Source: Luteococcus peritonei
GTDB taxonomy: Bacteria; Actinomycetota; Actinomycetes; Propionibacteriales; Propionibacteriaceae
Assembly (NCBI RefSeq): GCF_039526385.1
Contig: NZ_BAAAIX010000014.1
Span: forward strand, 1-64,000
Length of the DNA: 64,000 bases
Reading direction: 5' to 3'
In this document: piece by piece, positions 44,435 through 54,760 of the stretch
How the letters are laid out: each line of letters begins with the position of its first letter
Numbering within the stretch: position 1 is the stretch's first letter
Program-made: the position numbers and the translations under genes
The notes under the pieces: model-generated
Databases searched by the model: none
What the model saw: only the letters and a program-made list of their open reading frames with translations
Told to the model about the DNA's origin: nothing

Positions 44435-45798
44435 CCGACACCCTCACCCCGGTGCTGTCCGCCAACTGGGCGGACGACCGTTCCTGGAAGATCACCAACT
44501 ACGAGCGACGCGGCGGCTACGGCGCGCTGCGCAAGGCGCTGCAGATGCAGCCCACCGACGTGGTGAACCTGGTCAAGGACGCCGGCCTGCGCGGCCGTGG
44601 CGGCGCCGGCTTCCCGACCGGCATGAAGTGGTCCTTCGTGCCGCAGGACAACCCGAACCCGAAGTACCTCGTCGTCAACGGCGACGAGTCGGAGCCGGGC
44701 ACCTGCAAGGACATGCCGCTGATGATGGCCAGCCCCCACACCCTGGTGGAGGGCGTCATCATCAGCTCCTATGCCATCAACTCCCACACCGCCTTCATCT
44801 ACATCCGCGGCGAGGTGCTGCACGTGATCCGTCGCGTCCAGCAGGCCGTGCGCGAGGCCTACTCGGCCGGCTACGTGGGCAAGAACATCCTGGGCACCGG
44901 CTACGACCTGGACATCATCGTCCACGCCGGCGCCGGCGCCTACATCTGCGGCGAGGAGACCGCGCTGCTCGACTCCCTCGAGGGTCGTCGCGGCCAGCCC
45001 CGCCTGCGCCCGCCCTTCCCGGCCGTCGCCGGCCTCTACGCCTCGCCCACCGTGGTGAACAACGTGGAGTCCATCGCCTCGGTGCCCAGCATCATCGCCA
45101 ACGGCAAGGACTGGTTCGCCCACATGGGCACCGAGAAGAGCAATGGCTACACGCTCTACTCGGTCTCCGGCCACGTGAAGCGTCCCGGCCAGTACGAGGC
45201 GCCGATGGGCATCACCATGCGCCAGCTGCTGGAGATGTCGGGCGGCATCCGCGAGGGCCACGAGCTGAAGTTCTTCACCCCCGGCGGTTCCTCCACCCCG
45301 ATCTTCACCGCCGAGCACCTCGACATCCCGCTGGACTACGAGGCCGTCTCCGGCGCCGGGTCGATCCTGGGCACCAAGGCGCTGCAGACCTTCGACGAGA
45401 CCACCTCGGTGGTCCGTTCGACCCTGCGCTGGGTGGAGTTCTACAAGCACGAGTCCTGCGGCAAGTGCACCCCCTGCCGCGAGGGCAACTGGTGGCTGGT
45501 GCAGACCCTGCGCAACTTCGAGGCCGGCACCGCACAGCCGGGCGACATCGAGAAGCTGCTGGATGTCACCGACAACATGTCGATGAAGTCCTTCTGCACC
45601 CTGGCCGACGGCGCCGTGGCCTGTGTCCAGAGCGCCATCAAGCACTTCCGTGAGGAGTTCGAGGCCGGCTACCACACCCCGGCCTGGGAGCTGTTCCCCT
45701 ACGAGAAGAGCGCCCTGTTCGCCGATCCCACGGCCCGCACCGTCGCGCCCGCGGTGGCCGACCCCGCCGCCGTCGAGAACACTGGAGCACACGCATGA
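44431..45798 (+). CDS. nuoF: NADH-quinone oxidoreductase subunit F
   Basis: The 455-residue subunit binds NADH, FMN and [4Fe-4S] cluster N3. GRGGAGFPTGMKW is the nucleotide-binding glycine loop, NGDESEPGTCKD lines the FMN site, and SCGKCTPCREG plus a later Cys in MKSFCTLADGA hold the cluster. GTG 44431 overlaps the nuoE stop. AGGAGG lies about seven bases before it. Confidence 0.97.
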   Translation: MTDTLTPVLSANWADDRSWKITNYERRGGYGALRKALQMQPTDVVNLVKDAGLRGRGGAGFPTGMKWSFVPQDNPNPKYLVVNGDESEPGTCKDMPLMMASPHTLVEGVIISSYAINSHTAFIYIRGEVLHVIRRVQQAVREAYSAGYVGKNILGTGYDLDIIVHAGAGAYICGEETALLDSLEGRRGQPRLRPPFPAVAGLYASPTVVNNVESIASVPSIIANGKDWFAHMGTEKSNGYTLYSVSGHVKRPGQYEAPMGITMRQLLEMSGGIREGHELKFFTPGGSSTPIFTAEHLDIPLDYEAVSGAGSILGTKALQTFDETTSVVRSTLRWVEFYKHESCGKCTPCREGNWWLVQTLRNFEAGTAQPGDIEKLLDVTDNMSMKSFCTLADGAVACVQSAIKHFREEFEAGYHTPAWELFPYEKSALFADPTARTVAPAVADPAAVENTGAHA

Positions 45799-48284
45799 GC
45801 GTCGACACCAACAAGGCCAATGCACCCGTGGCCAAGCCCGAAGAGGTGACCTTCACCCTCGACGGCATCGAGATGAGCGCCCCGAAGGGGACCCTGATCA
45901 TCCGTGCCGCCGAGAGCGTGGGCATCGAGATCCCCCGCTTCTGCGACCATCCGCTGCTCGACCCGGCCGGCGCCTGCCGCCAGTGCATGGTGGACATCCC
46001 CGACGGGGGCAACGGTCGCCCGATGAAGCCCTCGGCCGCCTGCACCACCACGGTGATGCCCGGCATGCAGGTCAACACCGCGGTCTCCAGCCCGGTGGCG
46101 GCCAAGATGCAGGAGGGCATGCTCGAGTTCCTGCTCATCAACCACCCGCTGGACTGCCCGATCTGCGACAAGGGCGGCGAGTGCCCGCTGCAGAACCAGG
46201 CCATGTCCCACGGCCGTGGCGAGAGCCGCTACGAGGGCGCCAAGCGCACCTTCGCCAAGCCGGTCAACATCTCCAAGCTGGTGCTGCTGGACCGCGAGCG
46301 CTGCGTGCTGTGCCAGCGCTGCACCCGCTTCTCCTCGCAGATCTCCGGTGATCCCTTCATCAACCTGCAGGAGCGCGGTGCCTTCAGCCAGATCGGCACC
46401 GACGGCGAGCACGCCTATGACTCCTACTTCTCGGGCAATGTCATCCAGATCTGCCCGGTGGGTGCCCTGACCAGCTCGGACTACCGTTTCCAGTCGCGGC
46501 CCTTCGACCTGGTGAGCACCACCACCAGCTGCGAGCACTGCGCCTCGGGCTGTGAGCTGCGCACCGACCACCGTCACTACCAGGTCAAGCGCCGCCTGGC
46601 CGGCCACGACATGGACGTGAACGAGGAGTGGAACTGCGACAAGGGTCGCTTCGCCTTCCTCTACGCCCGCGGCGCCGACCGGCTCACCACCCCGTTGGTG
46701 CGTCGCGGCGGCGTGCTGGAGCCCGCCAGCTGGCACGAGGCCATCGACGCGGCCGTCACCGGCCTGCGCCAGGCCGCCCAGAAGGTGGGCGTGCTCACCG
46801 GCGGTCGCCTGCTGGACGAGGCGGCCTACGCCTACAGCCGCTTCGCGCGTTCGGTGCTGGGGACCAACAACATCGACTTCCGCTCCCGTCCGCTGTCCAC
46901 CGAGGAGGCCGACTTCCTGGCCGCCCGGGTGGCCGGTCGCACGCTGGCCGAGTCGGTCACCTATGCCGACCTCGAGCAGGCCTCCAGCGTCGTGCTGGTG
47001 GGCTTCGAGCCCGAGGACGAGAGCCCGATCGTCTTCCTGCGGCTGCGCAAGGCCGCCCAGAAGAACCGGCTCAAGGTCTTCACCGTCGGCACCCACCTGA
47101 GCAACGGCTCGCGCAAGATGGACGCCACCCTGGTCCCGGCCCTTCCGGGCACCGAGGCCCAGGTGCTGGCCAACCTGGCCACCGCCGACGGCGAGCCGGT
47201 CCAGCTGGATGCCGGCAGCATCATCCTGGTGGGGGAGCGTGCGGGCCTGTCCGCGGGCACCCTGACCGCCGCCGGCCAGCTGGCCGACAGCACCGGCGCC
47301 CGCCTGGCCTGGATCCCGCGTCGCGCGGGTGACATGGGCGCGCTGGAGGCCGGCTGCCTGCCCAACCTGCTGCCCGGTGGCCGTGCGGTCACCGATGCCG
47401 CCGCCCGCGTCGACGTGCAGACCACCTGGGGTGTCGACGGACTGCCCGCGCAGCCCGGCCTGGACGCCGAGCAGATGCTGCAGGCCGCCGCCGACGGTGG
47501 CCTGGCGGCCCTGGTGGTGGCCGGCGTCGAGCTGGCGGACCTGCGTGATCCGGAGGCGGCCCGCGCCGCCCTGGAGCAGGTGGGCTTCCTGGTCAGCCTG
47601 GAGCAGCGCCTCTCCGAGGTGTCCGAGCGCGCCAACGTGGTCTTCCCGGTCTCACTGGTCGAGGAGCAGTCGGGCCACTTCACCAACTGGGAGCACCGCA
47701 GCCGCACGGTCAACGTGGTCAACAAGCAGAACACCTCCCCGATGACCGACATCCGGGTGCTGGCCGCGCTGGCCGACGCCATGGGTGCCGACCTGAAGGT
47801 GCGCAATGCCGCCCAGGCCTCCGCCGAGCTCACCGAGCTGGGCGCCTGGGAGGGCCAGCGTCCCGCGGCGCAGGCCACCGGCCAGGCCGCAGCGGCCGAA
47901 CAGGCCGGCGACGGCCTGCGGCTGGCCACCTGGCGCCTGCTGCTGGACCGCTCCGCCGGGGTGGCCAATGCGCAGCACCTCACCGACGTCGCCCCGCAGC
48001 CCGTGGCCCGGATCTCCCCGGCCACCGCGCAGGCCCACGGCCTGCTGACCGGCGGCACCGCCGTGGTCCGCGGGGAGCGGGGAGCCGTGCAGCTGCCCGT
48101 CGCGGTGGAGCCGAGCATGGTCGACGGCGTCGTCTGGGTGCCCACCCAGACCGCCCCCGCCGGTGTCCAGGTGCTGGGTGCCGCCGCTGGTGACCGGGTC
48201 GTGCTGGAGCCGGCCCAGAGCCTTACCCACGGGGCCGCCGGCTCCGCGCAGGTTGATCCCTCGATGGTTGGAGGTGTGGCATGA
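45795..48284 (+). CDS. nuoG: NADH-quinone oxidoreductase subunit G
   Basis: The 829-residue subunit carries several clusters. The N-terminal [2Fe-2S] N1b is in RFCDHPLLDPAGACRQCMVD, N4/N5 ligands are in HPLDCPICDKGGECPLQ and RCVLCQRCTR, and CPVGALTS follows. CEHCASGCEL and a later Cys in EEWNCDKGRF give the CxxCxxxC...C set of the extra cluster N7, which is present in only some bacteria. A molybdopterin-oxidoreductase-like C-terminal domain follows. It overlaps nuoF and nuoH by four bases each. Confidence 0.96.
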   Translation: MSVDTNKANAPVAKPEEVTFTLDGIEMSAPKGTLIIRAAESVGIEIPRFCDHPLLDPAGACRQCMVDIPDGGNGRPMKPSAACTTTVMPGMQVNTAVSSPVAAKMQEGMLEFLLINHPLDCPICDKGGECPLQNQAMSHGRGESRYEGAKRTFAKPVNISKLVLLDRERCVLCQRCTRFSSQISGDPFINLQERGAFSQIGTDGEHAYDSYFSGNVIQICPVGALTSSDYRFQSRPFDLVSTTTSCEHCASGCELRTDHRHYQVKRRLAGHDMDVNEEWNCDKGRFAFLYARGADRLTTPLVRRGGVLEPASWHEAIDAAVTGLRQAAQKVGVLTGGRLLDEAAYAYSRFARSVLGTNNIDFRSRPLSTEEADFLAARVAGRTLAESVTYADLEQASSVVLVGFEPEDESPIVFLRLRKAAQKNRLKVFTVGTHLSNGSRKMDATLVPALPGTEAQVLANLATADGEPVQLDAGSIILVGERAGLSAGTLTAAGQLADSTGARLAWIPRRAGDMGALEAGCLPNLLPGGRAVTDAAARVDVQTTWGVDGLPAQPGLDAEQMLQAAADGGLAALVVAGVELADLRDPEAARAALEQVGFLVSLEQRLSEVSERANVVFPVSLVEEQSGHFTNWEHRSRTVNVVNKQNTSPMTDIRVLAALADAMGADLKVRNAAQASAELTELGAWEGQRPAAQATGQAAAAEQAGDGLRLATWRLLLDRSAGVANAQHLTDVAPQPVARISPATAQAHGLLTGGTAVVRGERGAVQLPVAVEPSMVDGVVWVPTQTAPAGVQVLGAAAGDRVVLEPAQSLTHGAAGSAQVDPSMVGGVA

Positions 48285-49603
48285 CGCCACTGAATGCTTC
48301 ATCGGTCTTCGGCCCTGACCCGTGGTGGATCACGCTCGTCAAGGTGCTGGCCGTCTTCACGCTGCAGCTGCTGTGGTGCCTGTTCAACGTGTGGTTCATG
48401 CGCCGCGTGCTGGGCAAGATGCAGAACCGCAAGGGCCCCATCATGAACTCGCCCGGCGGCCTGCTGCAGGCCATCGGCGACGGCATGAAGCTCCTGTTCA
48501 AGGAGACCTTCATCCCCGAGGGCACCGACCGCACGGTCTTCAAGCTGGCCCCGGTGATCGCCGGCGTCTGCGCCTTCGCGCCGTGGGCGGTCATCCCGCT
48601 GGCCGGTGAGGTGAACTTCTTCGGCCACCGCACCCACCTGATGGTCACCGACCTGCCGATCGCGGTGCTCTTCACCCTGGCCACCGGTTCCATGGCGGTC
48701 TACGGCCTGGTGCTGGCCGGCTGGTCCTCGGACAACTCCTACTCGCTGCTCGGCGGCCTGCGCGCCAGCGCCCAGATGATCTCCTACGAGGTCGCCATGG
48801 GCCTGTCGCTGGTGGCGGTCTTCCTGATGGCGGGCACCATGTCCACCTCGCAGATCGTCGAGGCGCAGGCCAACCACCTGAACCTCTTCGGCGTCGACGT
48901 GCCGCTGCCGAGCTGGTACGCGCTGGTGCTCTTCCCGAGCTTCTGCGTCTACTTCATCTCGATCCTGGCCGAGTCCAACACCCCGCCCTTCGACCTGTCG
49001 GAGTGCGAGCAGGAGCTGGTCAGCGGCTACTCCACCGAGTACACCGGTTTCCGCTACGGCACCTACTACCTGGCCGAGTTCATCCACATGGCCACCCTGA
49101 GCGCCTTGGCGGTCACCCTCTTCTTCGGTGGCTACCGGGCCCCCTTCCCGTTCAACATGACCTTCATGGACGGTGGCTGGTGGGGCGTGCTCTGGTTCTT
49201 CGTCAAGACGCAGCTCATGATCTTCTGCCTGATCTGGTGCCGTGGTTCGCTGCCGCGCTTCCGCTACGACCAGTTCATGCACATCGGCTGGAAGCGGCTC
49301 ATCCCGTTCAGCCTGGCCTGGATCCTGTGCGTCACCCTGATGAAGGCCTCGATGGGCGCCACCGGCACGGCCCGCTACGTGCTGGCCGGGCTGATGGCGG
49401 CAGCCGCCCTGGTGCTGCTGGTCTGGCTGCTGTGGGGTGGCGGCCGCGACGAGAAGCCCACCGGCGTGCTGGAGGAGCCCGACTTCAATGCCTTCGCCGG
49501 CGGATACCCGGTGCCGCCGATGCCCGGCCGCAGCCTGCCGGGCGCCGATGGCGTCGTGCTGAGCGACGAGAACGTGACCACCAAGAACGGAGCTGACGCC
49601 TGA
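48281..49603 (+). CDS. nuoH: NADH-quinone oxidoreductase subunit H
   Basis: The 440-residue membrane subunit with about eight spans forms the quinone access channel. MQNRKGPIMNSPGGLLQ and FKETFIPEGTD are on loop 1, and SILAESNTPPFDLSECEQELVSGY carries the conserved acidic quinone-site residues. The C-terminal 70 or so residues (GGGRDEKPTG onwards) form a soluble tail longer than usual, as seen in other actinobacteria. Confidence 0.96.
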   Translation: MTPLNASSVFGPDPWWITLVKVLAVFTLQLLWCLFNVWFMRRVLGKMQNRKGPIMNSPGGLLQAIGDGMKLLFKETFIPEGTDRTVFKLAPVIAGVCAFAPWAVIPLAGEVNFFGHRTHLMVTDLPIAVLFTLATGSMAVYGLVLAGWSSDNSYSLLGGLRASAQMISYEVAMGLSLVAVFLMAGTMSTSQIVEAQANHLNLFGVDVPLPSWYALVLFPSFCVYFISILAESNTPPFDLSECEQELVSGYSTEYTGFRYGTYYLAEFIHMATLSALAVTLFFGGYRAPFPFNMTFMDGGWWGVLWFFVKTQLMIFCLIWCRGSLPRFRYDQFMHIGWKRLIPFSLAWILCVTLMKASMGATGTARYVLAGLMAAAALVLLVWLLWGGGRDEKPTGVLEEPDFNAFAGGYPVPPMPGRSLPGADGVVLSDENVTTKNGADA

Positions 49604-50205
49604 TGGGCCTCTTCGACCAGTGGGCCGGTTTCGGCATCACTTTCCGCACCATGTTCCGCAAGACCTTCACCCAGGGCTATCCCCAGAAGGGCAAGGAGAA
49701 GGTCTTCGCGCCGCGCTTCCACGGGCGTCACCAGCTGAACCGCTGGCCCGACGGCCTGGAGAAGTGCGTCGGCTGCGAGCTGTGCGCCTGGGCCTGCCCG
49801 GCCGACGCGATCTACGTCGAGGCCGGTGACAACACCGACCAGGACCGCTACTCGCCCGGTGAGCGCTACGGCCGCGTCTACCAGATCAACTACCTGCGCT
49901 GCATCTTCTGCGGCATGTGCATCGAGGCGTGCCCCACCCGCGCGCTGACCATGACCAATGAGTTCAAGCTCGCCGATCGCACCCGCGAGGTGCTGATCTA
50001 CGAGAAGGACCGCCTGCTCGCACCGCTGCTGACCGGCATGGAGCAGCCTCCTCACCCGCGTCGCCTCGGCGACGACGAGAAGGACTACTTCCTGGGCCTG
50101 CCGGCCTCGGGCCAGCCCGACGTGCGCACCGCCACCACCGGCGGTGCCACCGAGGCCGGCGCGCGCGCCGCTGCGGACACCACCACCCATGGGGGAGTGA
50201 AATGA
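49603..50205 (+). CDS. nuoI: NADH-quinone oxidoreductase subunit I
   Basis: The 200-residue subunit carries [4Fe-4S] clusters N6a and N6b. The two ferredoxin motifs are KCVGCELCAWACPADAIYVE and RCIFCGMCIEACPTRALTM. The start shares one base with the nuoH stop (TGATG). The Thr/Ala-rich last 30 residues lack a fold signature. Confidence 0.97.
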   Translation: MGLFDQWAGFGITFRTMFRKTFTQGYPQKGKEKVFAPRFHGRHQLNRWPDGLEKCVGCELCAWACPADAIYVEAGDNTDQDRYSPGERYGRVYQINYLRCIFCGMCIEACPTRALTMTNEFKLADRTREVLIYEKDRLLAPLLTGMEQPPHPRRLGDDEKDYFLGLPASGQPDVRTATTGGATEAGARAAADTTTHGGVK

Positions 50206-51014
50206 CCAACCTCGTCCCGCTCGTGACCGCCCAGGCGGTCGCCTTCTGGATCCTCGCCCCGATCGCCGTGCTCGGCGCGCTGGGCATGGTGCTGAGCCGC
50301 AAGCCGGTGCACTCCGCGCTCTCGCTGGCCATGATGATGATCGCGCTGGCCGGGCTCTACGCCTCGCTGGACGCACCCTTCCTGTTCGTGGTGCAGATCA
50401 TCGTCTACATGGGCGCCATCCTGATGCTCTTCCTGTTCGTGATGATGCTGGTCGGCGTCGACACCACGGACTCCTTCGTGGAGACCCTCAAGGGCCACCG
50501 CGTCGCCTCGGCGCTGGCCGCCCTGGGCTTCGTGGTCCTGCTCGTGGGGGCCGTCGCGCGCGGTCTGAAGGGGAGCCCGGTGGGCCTGGACGCTGCGAAC
50601 GCCGCCGAGGGCGGTCACGTCCAGAGCCTCGCGGCGCTGATCTTCACCAAGTACGTCTTCGCCTTCGAGGCCACCGCGGCGCTGCTGATCACCGCCGCGC
50701 TCGCCGCCATGGTGCTCGCCCACGGCGAGCAGCTGCGACCGAAGGTGCGCCAGGCCGGCCAGCTGGCCGAGCGGATGCGGCGCTATGCCGACGAGGGCGC
50801 CCACCCGGGCCCGCTGCCCTCGCCCGGCGTCTACGCCCGCAGCAACTCCGTGCAGGCCCCGGCCCTGCTGCCCGACGGCAGCATCGCCGAGAACTCGGTG
50901 GTCCAGGCCATGGCGGACCGCGGCGTGGTCGTGGACCCCTCGGAGCTCAGCGGCCCCACCCGCAAGGCGTTCGCCGCCATCGAGTCCGTCAAGGCCGAGG
51001 AGGGCCGGGAATGA
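50202..51014 (+). CDS. nuoJ: NADH-quinone oxidoreductase subunit J
   Basis: The 270-residue membrane subunit has about five spans in the first 180 residues, with VVQIIVYMGAILMLFLFVMML as the conserved third span containing the pi-bulge region. A soluble C-terminal part of about 85 residues follows (from RPKVRQAGQLAERMRR), which is much longer than E. coli NuoJ. The start overlaps nuoI by four bases. Confidence 0.93.
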   Translation: MTNLVPLVTAQAVAFWILAPIAVLGALGMVLSRKPVHSALSLAMMMIALAGLYASLDAPFLFVVQIIVYMGAILMLFLFVMMLVGVDTTDSFVETLKGHRVASALAALGFVVLLVGAVARGLKGSPVGLDAANAAEGGHVQSLAALIFTKYVFAFEATAALLITAALAAMVLAHGEQLRPKVRQAGQLAERMRRYADEGAHPGPLPSPGVYARSNSVQAPALLPDGSIAENSVVQAMADRGVVVDPSELSGPTRKAFAAIESVKAEEGRE

Positions 51015-51310
51015 ACCCGAACTACTACCTGGTGCTGAGCGCCATCCTGTTCTCGCTCGGCGTCCTGGGCTTCCTGCTGCGCCGCAATGCGCTGGTGGCC
51101 TTCATGTCGATCGAGCTGATGCTCAACTCGGCGAACCTGGCGATGGTCAACTTCGCCCACATGCACGGCAACCTGGACGGCCAGATCGCGAGCTTCTTCG
51201 TGATGGTCGTGGCAGCTGCCGAGGTGGTGGTCGGCCTGGCCATCATCGTGACCGTATTCCGAACCCGACGCTCGGCCTCGGTCGACGACGCGAACCTGCT
51301 GAAGTACTGA
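51011..51310 (+). CDS. nuoK: NADH-quinone oxidoreductase subunit K
   Basis: The 99-residue, three-span subunit has the conserved membrane glutamates in SIELMLNSANL and in the third span AAAEVVVGLAIIV, both needed for proton translocation in the family. The start overlaps nuoJ by four bases. Confidence 0.97.
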   Translation: MNPNYYLVLSAILFSLGVLGFLLRRNALVAFMSIELMLNSANLAMVNFAHMHGNLDGQIASFFVMVVAAAEVVVGLAIIVTVFRTRRSASVDDANLLKY

Positions 51311-51320
51311 GGGGGCATCG

Positions 51321-53228
51321 GTGAATCTTCTCGAGATTGTGCAACCCGTCGCCGCGAGCGGAATGTTCCGCCTCGCGTGGACGATGATCGCGGTGCCCGG
51401 CCTGGTGGCAGCCTTCCTGCTGCTCGCCGGACGGGTCACCGACAAGTGGGGCCACCTGCTCGCCACCGCGGCGGTGCTCTGGTCCTTCGCCATCGCCTGC
51501 TGCCTGTTCGGCGAGATGCTGATGGCCGACGAGGCCCAGCGCGCCGTCACCAGCCACCTGTGGACGCTCTTCCAGACCGGAGACTGGCACCTGGAGGTGG
51601 GCCTGCTGGTGGACCAGCTGTCCATCCTGTTCGCGCTGCTGATCACCGGTGTCGGATCGCTGATCCACATCTACTCGATCGGCTACATGGCCCACGACGT
51701 GCGCCGTCGTCGCTTCTTCGCCTACCTGAACCTGTTCATCGCGGCGATGCTGACCCTGGTGCTGGCCAACAACTACGTCGTCACCTTCGTCGGCTGGGAG
51801 GGCGTCGGCCTGGCCTCCTTCCTGCTGATCAGCTTCTGGCAGCACAAGGCCTCGGCGGCCGCCGCCGGTACCAAGGCCTTCGTGATGAACCGCGTGGGTG
51901 ACCTGGGCCTGATGTTCGCGATCTTCTCGATGTTCGCGCTCTTCGGCTCCGCCTCCTTCACCGACGTGAACGAGGGCATGGCCCACGTCTCGCCCACCTG
52001 GGCCACCCTGATCGGCCTCTTCCTGCTGCTCGCCGCCTGCGGCAAGTCGGCGCAGGTGCCGCTGCAGGCCTGGCTGCTCGACGCCATGGAGGGCCCGACC
52101 CCGGTCTCGGCCCTGATCCACGCCGCCACCATGGTGACCGCCGGCGTCTACCTGGTGGTGCGCAGCCACCACGTCTACGAGCAGACCGAGACCGCCCAGC
52201 TGGCCGTGGCCATCGTGGGCACCGTCACCCTGCTCTTCGGCGCCTGGATCGGTACCAGCAAGGACGACATCAAGAAGGTGCTCGCCGGCTCCACCATGAG
52301 CCAGATCGGCTACATGATGCTCGCCGCCGGCCTGGGCCCGATCGGCGCCGCCTTCGCGATCTTCCACCTGATCACCCACGGCTTCTTCAAGGCCAACATG
52401 TTCCTGGGCGCCGGCTCGGTGATGCACGGGATGGACGACGACGTGGACATGCGCCACTTCGGTGCGCTGCGCAAGGCGATGCCCATCACCTTCCTCACCT
52501 TCGCCATGGGCTACCTGGCCATCATCGGCTTCCCGTTCACCGCCGGCTTCTACTCCAAGGACCACATCATCGAGGCGGCCTTCGAGAAGTCCCCGGTCTT
52601 CGGCGCCCTGGCCCTGCTCGGCGCGCTGGTCACCGCCTTCTACATGACCCGCCTGATGATGATGACCTTCTTCGGCGAGAAGCGCTGGCTCAAGGGCGTG
52701 CACCCGCACGAGTCCCCGGCCACCATGACCATCCCGCTGGTCATCCTGGCGGTGCTGTCCATCGTCGCCGGCGCGGTGATGAACAACTGGATCGGTGACT
52801 GGCTCGAGCCCGCCACCGGTGCCGAGGTCCACCACACCGGTCTGGTGCACATCACCGGGATCGGCTGGCTGACCATGGCCACCGTCGCGCTGGGCGTCGC
52901 GCTGGGCTGGTTCTTCTTCCGCAAGGACATCCCCAGCTACGAGCCCGCCACCGGCAATGTGCTCTCCCTCGCGGGCCGCAACGACCTCTACGGCGACGCC
53001 GTCAACCATGCCGTCGTGGTGGAGCCCACCCGCAAGCTGGCTGGCTTCCTGCAGCACTTCGACCGCGGTGTGGTCGACGGTGCCGTGATGGGCTCGGCCG
53101 GCGGCCTGGCCGGCATGTCCACGATTGTCCGCAAGCTGCAGAACGGATTCGTCCGCTCCTATGCCCTCACCATGGTCGTCGGCGCGATCCTGGTCGGGCT
53201 GGCACTGATCCTCGGCCAGCTGGCCTGA
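51321..53228 (+). CDS. nuoL: NADH-quinone oxidoreductase subunit L
   Basis: The 635-residue antiporter-like subunit has about sixteen spans and the long lateral helix at the C-terminus. YVVTFVGWEGVGLASFLLI carries the key Glu, LLLAACGKSAQVPLQAWLLDAMEGPTPVSALIHAATMV the central Lys, and DDIKKVLAGSTMSQIGYM a conserved Lys region. Translation starts at GTG 51321 after AGGGGG. Confidence 0.97.
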   Translation: MNLLEIVQPVAASGMFRLAWTMIAVPGLVAAFLLLAGRVTDKWGHLLATAAVLWSFAIACCLFGEMLMADEAQRAVTSHLWTLFQTGDWHLEVGLLVDQLSILFALLITGVGSLIHIYSIGYMAHDVRRRRFFAYLNLFIAAMLTLVLANNYVVTFVGWEGVGLASFLLISFWQHKASAAAAGTKAFVMNRVGDLGLMFAIFSMFALFGSASFTDVNEGMAHVSPTWATLIGLFLLLAACGKSAQVPLQAWLLDAMEGPTPVSALIHAATMVTAGVYLVVRSHHVYEQTETAQLAVAIVGTVTLLFGAWIGTSKDDIKKVLAGSTMSQIGYMMLAAGLGPIGAAFAIFHLITHGFFKANMFLGAGSVMHGMDDDVDMRHFGALRKAMPITFLTFAMGYLAIIGFPFTAGFYSKDHIIEAAFEKSPVFGALALLGALVTAFYMTRLMMMTFFGEKRWLKGVHPHESPATMTIPLVILAVLSIVAGAVMNNWIGDWLEPATGAEVHHTGLVHITGIGWLTMATVALGVALGWFFFRKDIPSYEPATGNVLSLAGRNDLYGDAVNHAVVVEPTRKLAGFLQHFDRGVVDGAVMGSAGGLAGMSTIVRKLQNGFVRSYALTMVVGAILVGLALILGQLA

Positions 53229-53242
53229 GGGGAGGAGAAAAA

Positions 53243-54760
53243 ATGACTTTCCCCCTGCTCACCGTGCTGGCACTCGTGCCGATCGTCGGTGGCCTGGTCC
53301 TGTTCTTCGTGAAGGGAGGTGCCGGCAAGACGCTCGGCCTGGCCATCAGCCTGGTCACCCTCGCGCTCGGCCTGTGGGCCTTCTTCTCGAACGGGAGCCT
53401 CGCCGAGGACCACCTGTGGATCGAGTCCATCGGCGCCCACTACGCGCTCGGTCTGGACGGCATGGCCAAGGCCATGGTCTTGCTGACCGTGGTCCTGGTC
53501 CCCATCGTGCTGCTCGCCGAGTGGCACGTGGGTGATCGCGACGAGCGTCGCCGTTCCGCCTCCTGGTCCACCAGCACCTTCTTCGCGCTGGCGCTGGTCC
53601 TCGAGGGCCTGGCCCTGTTCGTCTTCATGGCCACCGACGCGCTGCTCTTCTACATCTTCTTCGAGGCCACGCTGATCCCGATGTACTTCCTGATCGGCGG
53701 CTGGGGCGGTCCCCGTCGCGGCCAGGCGGCCCTGAAGTTCCTGCTCTACTCACTCGCCGGTGGCCTCGTGATGCTGCTCGGCATCATCGGCCTGGGCGCC
53801 CACTCCGCGGCCAGCGGCAACCCCAGCTTCCTGCTGGACGACCTGCGGGCCCTGCAGCTCGACGGCTCGGTCGGGCGCTGGCTGTGGCTGGCCTTCTTCA
53901 TCGCCTTCGCGATCAAGGCCCCCATGGTGCCGGTGCACACCTGGCTGCCCGACACCGCCGAGCAGTCCACCCCCGGCGCCTCGACGCTGCTGGTGGCCAT
54001 CCTCGACAAGATCGGCACCTTCGGCATGATCCGCTTCTGCCTCGAGCTCTTCCCGGAGGCCAGCAAGTGGGCCACCCCGGTGGTGCTCGGGCTCGCGGTG
54101 CTCAGCATCCTCTACGGCGCCCTCATGGCCGTCGGCTCGCGCGACCTGCTGCGCCTGGTCAGCTACACCTCGATCAGCCACTTCGGCTTCATGGTGCTGG
54201 GCATCTTCGCCTTCACCACCACCAGCCTGAACGCCTCGATCTTCTACATGCTGAACCACGGCTTCTCCACCGCGGCGCTCTTCCTGGCGGTGGGCTTCCT
54301 GGTCCGCCGTCGCGGCACCGCCGACATCGACGCCTTCGGCGGCGTGCAGAAGCTCGCCCCGGTGGCTGCCGGCCTGCTGCTGGTCAGCGGCCTGTCGGCC
54401 CTGGCCCTGCCGGGCACCTCCTCCTTCGTGAGCGAGTTCCTGGTGATGGCCGGCGCCTGGCAGCGCCACCCGCGCCTGGTGGCCGTGGCCGCCATCGGCA
54501 CGGTGCTGGCCGCGGTCTACGTGATGCGCATGTACCAGCGCACCATGACCGGCCCGGTCACCGAGCAGAGCGCCGCCCACTTCACCGACAACGACCTGGA
54601 CTGGCGCGAGAAGGCCGTGATGGTCCCGCTCGTCGCCCTCCTGATCGGCCTGGGCTTCGTGCCGAAGCCGATGATGCAGGTCACCGAGAACACTGCGAAG
54701 GACACCATGGCACTGGTCGGCATGACTGATCCGGCTCCGATCGTGAAGGGGGAGAAGTGA
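53243..54760 (+). CDS. nuoM: NADH-quinone oxidoreductase subunit M
   Basis: The 505-residue antiporter-like subunit has about fourteen spans. LLFYIFFEATLIPMYFLIG contains the conserved Glu, FAIKAPMVPVHTWLPDTAEQSTPGAS the proton-path Lys, and LLRLVSYTSISHFGFMVLG follows. A GGGGAGGAG ribosome site precedes the ATG. The stop overlaps the nuoN start region. Confidence 0.97.
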   Translation: MTFPLLTVLALVPIVGGLVLFFVKGGAGKTLGLAISLVTLALGLWAFFSNGSLAEDHLWIESIGAHYALGLDGMAKAMVLLTVVLVPIVLLAEWHVGDRDERRRSASWSTSTFFALALVLEGLALFVFMATDALLFYIFFEATLIPMYFLIGGWGGPRRGQAALKFLLYSLAGGLVMLLGIIGLGAHSAASGNPSFLLDDLRALQLDGSVGRWLWLAFFIAFAIKAPMVPVHTWLPDTAEQSTPGASTLLVAILDKIGTFGMIRFCLELFPEASKWATPVVLGLAVLSILYGALMAVGSRDLLRLVSYTSISHFGFMVLGIFAFTTTSLNASIFYMLNHGFSTAALFLAVGFLVRRRGTADIDAFGGVQKLAPVAAGLLLVSGLSALALPGTSSFVSEFLVMAGAWQRHPRLVAVAAIGTVLAAVYVMRMYQRTMTGPVTEQSAAHFTDNDLDWREKAVMVPLVALLIGLGFVPKPMMQVTENTAKDTMALVGMTDPAPIVKGEK